Of a DNA stretch of 64,000 nucleotides, positions 61,210 to 64,000 are shown one piece after another. Made by a program: the position numbers and the translations under genes. Below the pieces are notes generated by a model. The model had not been told where the DNA came from, did not search any database, and saw only the letters and a program-made list of their open reading frames with translations. This stretch comes from Mytilisepta virgata. Its lineage: Eukaryota > Mollusca > Bivalvia > Mytilida > Mytilidae. The number at the start of each line of letters is the position of its first letter. The stretch's first letter is position 1. The stretch is taken from contig CM051514.1 in assembly GCA_028015205.1 (NCBI GenBank), positions 49,864,150-49,928,149 of the forward strand, in the 5' to 3' direction.

Positions 61210-63746
61210 TTATTCGCCTCTTGGACAAATATCTGCTACAAAAGTTCCGAATACATTAAGTTCATATAAAACAGAAAACGTTATAACTATAACGTAAGCC
61301 GTCAGACAAATACATCCAAAGATTTTGTTTAAAGTCCATTTAGTGAAAAACATAGCGAGTAATAAAAACACTACAGTGGATAATAAAGTTATCGATGAGT
61401 ATGTAAGGCCGTCACTGCTGATCTTCACCACGTCTCCAGAGTTTACCGCGACCGTCTCGATTAGCCAGGGAAGACCAAGACACACCAAAATATCAAATAC
61501 GTTGCTTCCAATGGAATTAGAAACCGCCATGTCTCCAAAACCTGTATGGTATACGAAAAAGTGAGTTTATATAATAAGAAAGAAGAGATATTAATACTTG
61601 ACTACATGCACGTGACATAGGTTTACGCAAAGAAACCGTGCTTTTGCTGCTTTTTTCAACTTAAAGTCATATTGATCAGAATTTGTAGTGACATTAACCA
61701 GATTTTTGCTATTATTTTGTTCCATTATTTTTGTTCATCTTTTAATTGTAAATGGAACAGAATTCTAAAAGTATGGGAAAGTTTTTTCTTGCTTTTTTCC
61801 TATTGAAATATCTGTCATAAAACAAGTATGTTAAAAATTATTTTTGATACCAATTTTGATGCACAAAATGTGCAAATTTCGTAGATTTACGACTCAACAG
61901 TTGTGCTCAATGCCTAAAATGTTGAAAACCAAAACAAGAATCCAAAATGTTACAGAGCAAATTCAAAAGTGCCAAAATGACCAAAAGGGGAAAGGCCATA
62001 ACCATCTAAGGACAGAGCTGTGCATGAGGCAGATACTACATAGTTTCTGCAAATTAAAAAAATGTTGCAACAGTAAATTTAAAGCATCGATTTCGGGCTA
62101 TTATCGAAATACTAGCAACTGAACTTGGGATAAAATACAGTCTTAAAAGAGACAACTATATTTTACCATTGTTACATTTATCGCTTCTTACAATGAAGTT
62201 TCAATATACACAAATTTAAAACGGCCATAACGGGGAAGTATTTATGTAATTTTTATAACTGAGTCGAATTTAAAAATTTGAAATTAAAAAACTTGATTTA
62301 ACAGATGATTCAAGTCCAAGTCCATTTTCATTGAACTACATGTATTGTTTATCAATAGGTATAAGTGCCTCGTTCAAAAAATGTTTTCCACGTTTCCGTC
62401 CATGAAATAGCATTATACAGTCACGTATTTCCAGATTCATATCCTGCTTTCTATATACTCTGTATGTATGACAAATGAAATATTTCAAACATTCCCATAT
62501 ATATATATATATATATATATATAAGTATGTTGAAAGATGAGAAAATAATAAACAATGCTTTCCCTTAGTGTAAATCTTCTTATCCCTCAAAGGAGAAATG
62601 TCATTTACGTTTAGATACTGTCTTTTACTGCATTACAATAAGTAACTTTTCATCGTTTTGATTTGGTTTTTGTTTGGCATTCGAATACTTTTACCATCTC
62701 ATTCCACTAACTACATACCAATCTGCTGCAGTATACCTACCACCTGTACAGTTATCACATACCATCTCTAAGTTTTATATTATTTTTGAAGACCTTAGTT
62801 ACTTTCAAGATGAATAACATCAAAACAATTGGTCATTTTATTTTTGTATCATGTTCCAGTACTGCACGGATATGTTTCTTTTTTACAAGAACCATGTGTT
62901 AGTTTGGTTTTTTACGTAGGGTAGGAGGTACCTAAATCCGCTTAATTACGGTTTTTTATGGAATTTTACATGCAGCTAGAATATTCAAAACTACATTTAG
63001 CTATCCAAATAATTTTATATTTAGCTTTTATATTTTGCCAATAATTTGGAATTAAAATTAAGTAAAGGTCTTTCACTGTAGATTTTGTCTAAGAACTGCC
63101 AAAAAATAATTTGGATTTAAAATCCTTAAAGTAAAGGTCTTTTACTGTAGATTTTGCCTAAGAACTGCCGAAAAAAACATCAATTTCACTTTAAATAGTC
63201 ATTTCAATAAAAAAAAATCTCTAAAATTTTCTGTTAAACGATACGCGATTGCTGTCAACTTCGATTCTAAATAAATATAGTCACCAGCTTCGTTTTCGAT
63301 GTGGAAATCATTCAACCTTATGTCCTGTCTGTAAAAAAAACTTGACGGCGTTAGGCTTATTTTGGCTTTTTGTATCTCTACATATATATTAATTTAACAT
63401 AACTAAAAAACGAATCTGGTGACCTCTAATAAAATTTATATATCAATAAAAAAAAATTTCAATGATTCAAATGAATTTCAAAAAAATCCTAGGGATAATC
63501 GATACAGCATTTTCCGGGAAGTATTAAATTAATAACAATTATTTTTTTTATAATCAGATGCAAAATTTTATAAAAATCTGAAATATAGCCCAGTAAGGTA
63601 CCTTCTACATTGTCACATGATACTTTCTGACAGTAATTACATACCATCTCTAGCAACAAACAAACTAGATAAACAATCTGGTACACTGGTACCTGCTGCT
63701 AGTATAGTTAAACCCATTACTGTATCCGCAATACCTAAAGAGTCAC
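61210..63746 (-). CDS. NCKX-like K+-dependent Na+/Ca2+ exchanger, 3' exons (continues past the window)
   Basis: Two intact exons are visible. The alpha-2 exon at 63645-63746 (102 nt) reads [20 protein letters not shown] and LFVARDG. The last exon at 61210-61541 (332 nt) reads [20 protein letters not shown], then hydrophobic helices, ending ICPRGE-stop. Phases match (1-1). SLC24 exchangers extrude Ca2+ together with K+ in exchange for Na+ across the plasma membrane or an organelle membrane; the alpha-2 repeat forms half of the ion site. The 5' exons would lie beyond 64 kb. Of the four copies this is the only one with no break in the sequence seen, so it is the best candidate for a working gene. 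It is tail to tail with receptor D. Confidence 0.8.
62496..62523. repeat. (AT)n microsatellite, unit D
   Basis: About 28 bp of AT dinucleotides at the same exchanger-intron site as the longer run at 26286-26362. Confidence 0.95.
62524..63644. other. Exchanger intron, unit D
   Basis: Collinear with 26.37-27.68 kb (without the SINE) and 47.15-48.26 kb. A local duplication of about 65 bp ('aaaggtctttcactgtagat' and 'aaaggtcttttactgtagat') lies at 63045-63170. No exon. Confidence 0.6.
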
Positions 63747-64000
63747 CTGAAATGTAAATATTTTATTGGTATTAGATAGATACAGCTGTTTACCTACATG
63801 TAAAATAACATCACAGTGTAAGAACAATAGTCTTATTCTCGGAGAGTATGCGCCTGCGTCGAAACCTCACAAATGACAAGGAAGATAAATAATGAGGACA
63901 TTTTTGTGATTACCCCGATAGCGCCAACCAAAAAACGTATTACTAAATGTTTAAGTACTACATTATACATATAAAACGTAAAAATACCGCTATGAAGATA

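Overview
This window is AT-rich, intron-rich animal DNA. Several dispersed repeats resemble ones common in bivalve molluscs, so a mussel-like (Mytilus-type) genome is my best guess. That rests on repeat and retroelement recognition, not on a diagnostic gene. There are no bacterial-type operons, rRNA genes, functional tRNAs or CRISPR arrays.

The window is a degenerate tandem array of four units. Each unit pairs (i) a plus-strand gene for a small single-pass membrane receptor with (ii) 3' exons of a minus-strand gene related to K+-dependent Na+/Ca2+ exchangers (SLC24/NCKX), arranged tail to tail. The receptor has five visible exons: a Cys-containing ectodomain in exons 1-3, a transmembrane exon 4, and a Tyr-rich cytoplasmic tail in exon 5. 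Receptor copies span about 3.3-7.6 kb (A), 19.1-23.4 kb (B), 33.5-42.8 kb (C) and 53.6-59.5 kb (D). A, C and D are open in every visible exon. B has two 1-bp deletions. No signal-peptide exon was identified for any copy. A resembles C and B resembles D, and the A-to-C and B-to-D offsets are both about 35-36 kb, so a two-gene block was probably duplicated.

The exchanger pieces are mostly decaying passengers. Only the copy entering from the right edge (61.2-63.75 kb) is intact in all exons seen. The copy at 46-51.6 kb carries a nonsense codon, frameshifts and deletions. The copy at 25-31.2 kb lacks a membrane exon. The copy at 13.8-14.1 kb is a remnant.

The array is full of mobile DNA, and sister units often preserve the empty site. 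It includes 5'-truncated reverse-transcriptase retroelements, a solo LTR, a tRNA-derived SINE, a foldback element beside exon 3, a 1-kb palindrome made of GATC/TCGA-rich words, two tandem-repeat-bearing insertions, and a family of small elements carrying a hammerhead ribozyme fold. The ribozyme elements (three dimers of about 375-bp units, one monomer with a 95-bp flanking duplication, one 105-bp solo copy) are the most notable discovery. They look like metazoan retrozymes and their substitutions fall mainly in loops.

Functionally, the receptor tail carries several YxN and YxxM motifs that differ between copies. This suggests a small expanding family of phosphotyrosine-signalling surface receptors, possibly immune, though that role is inference.
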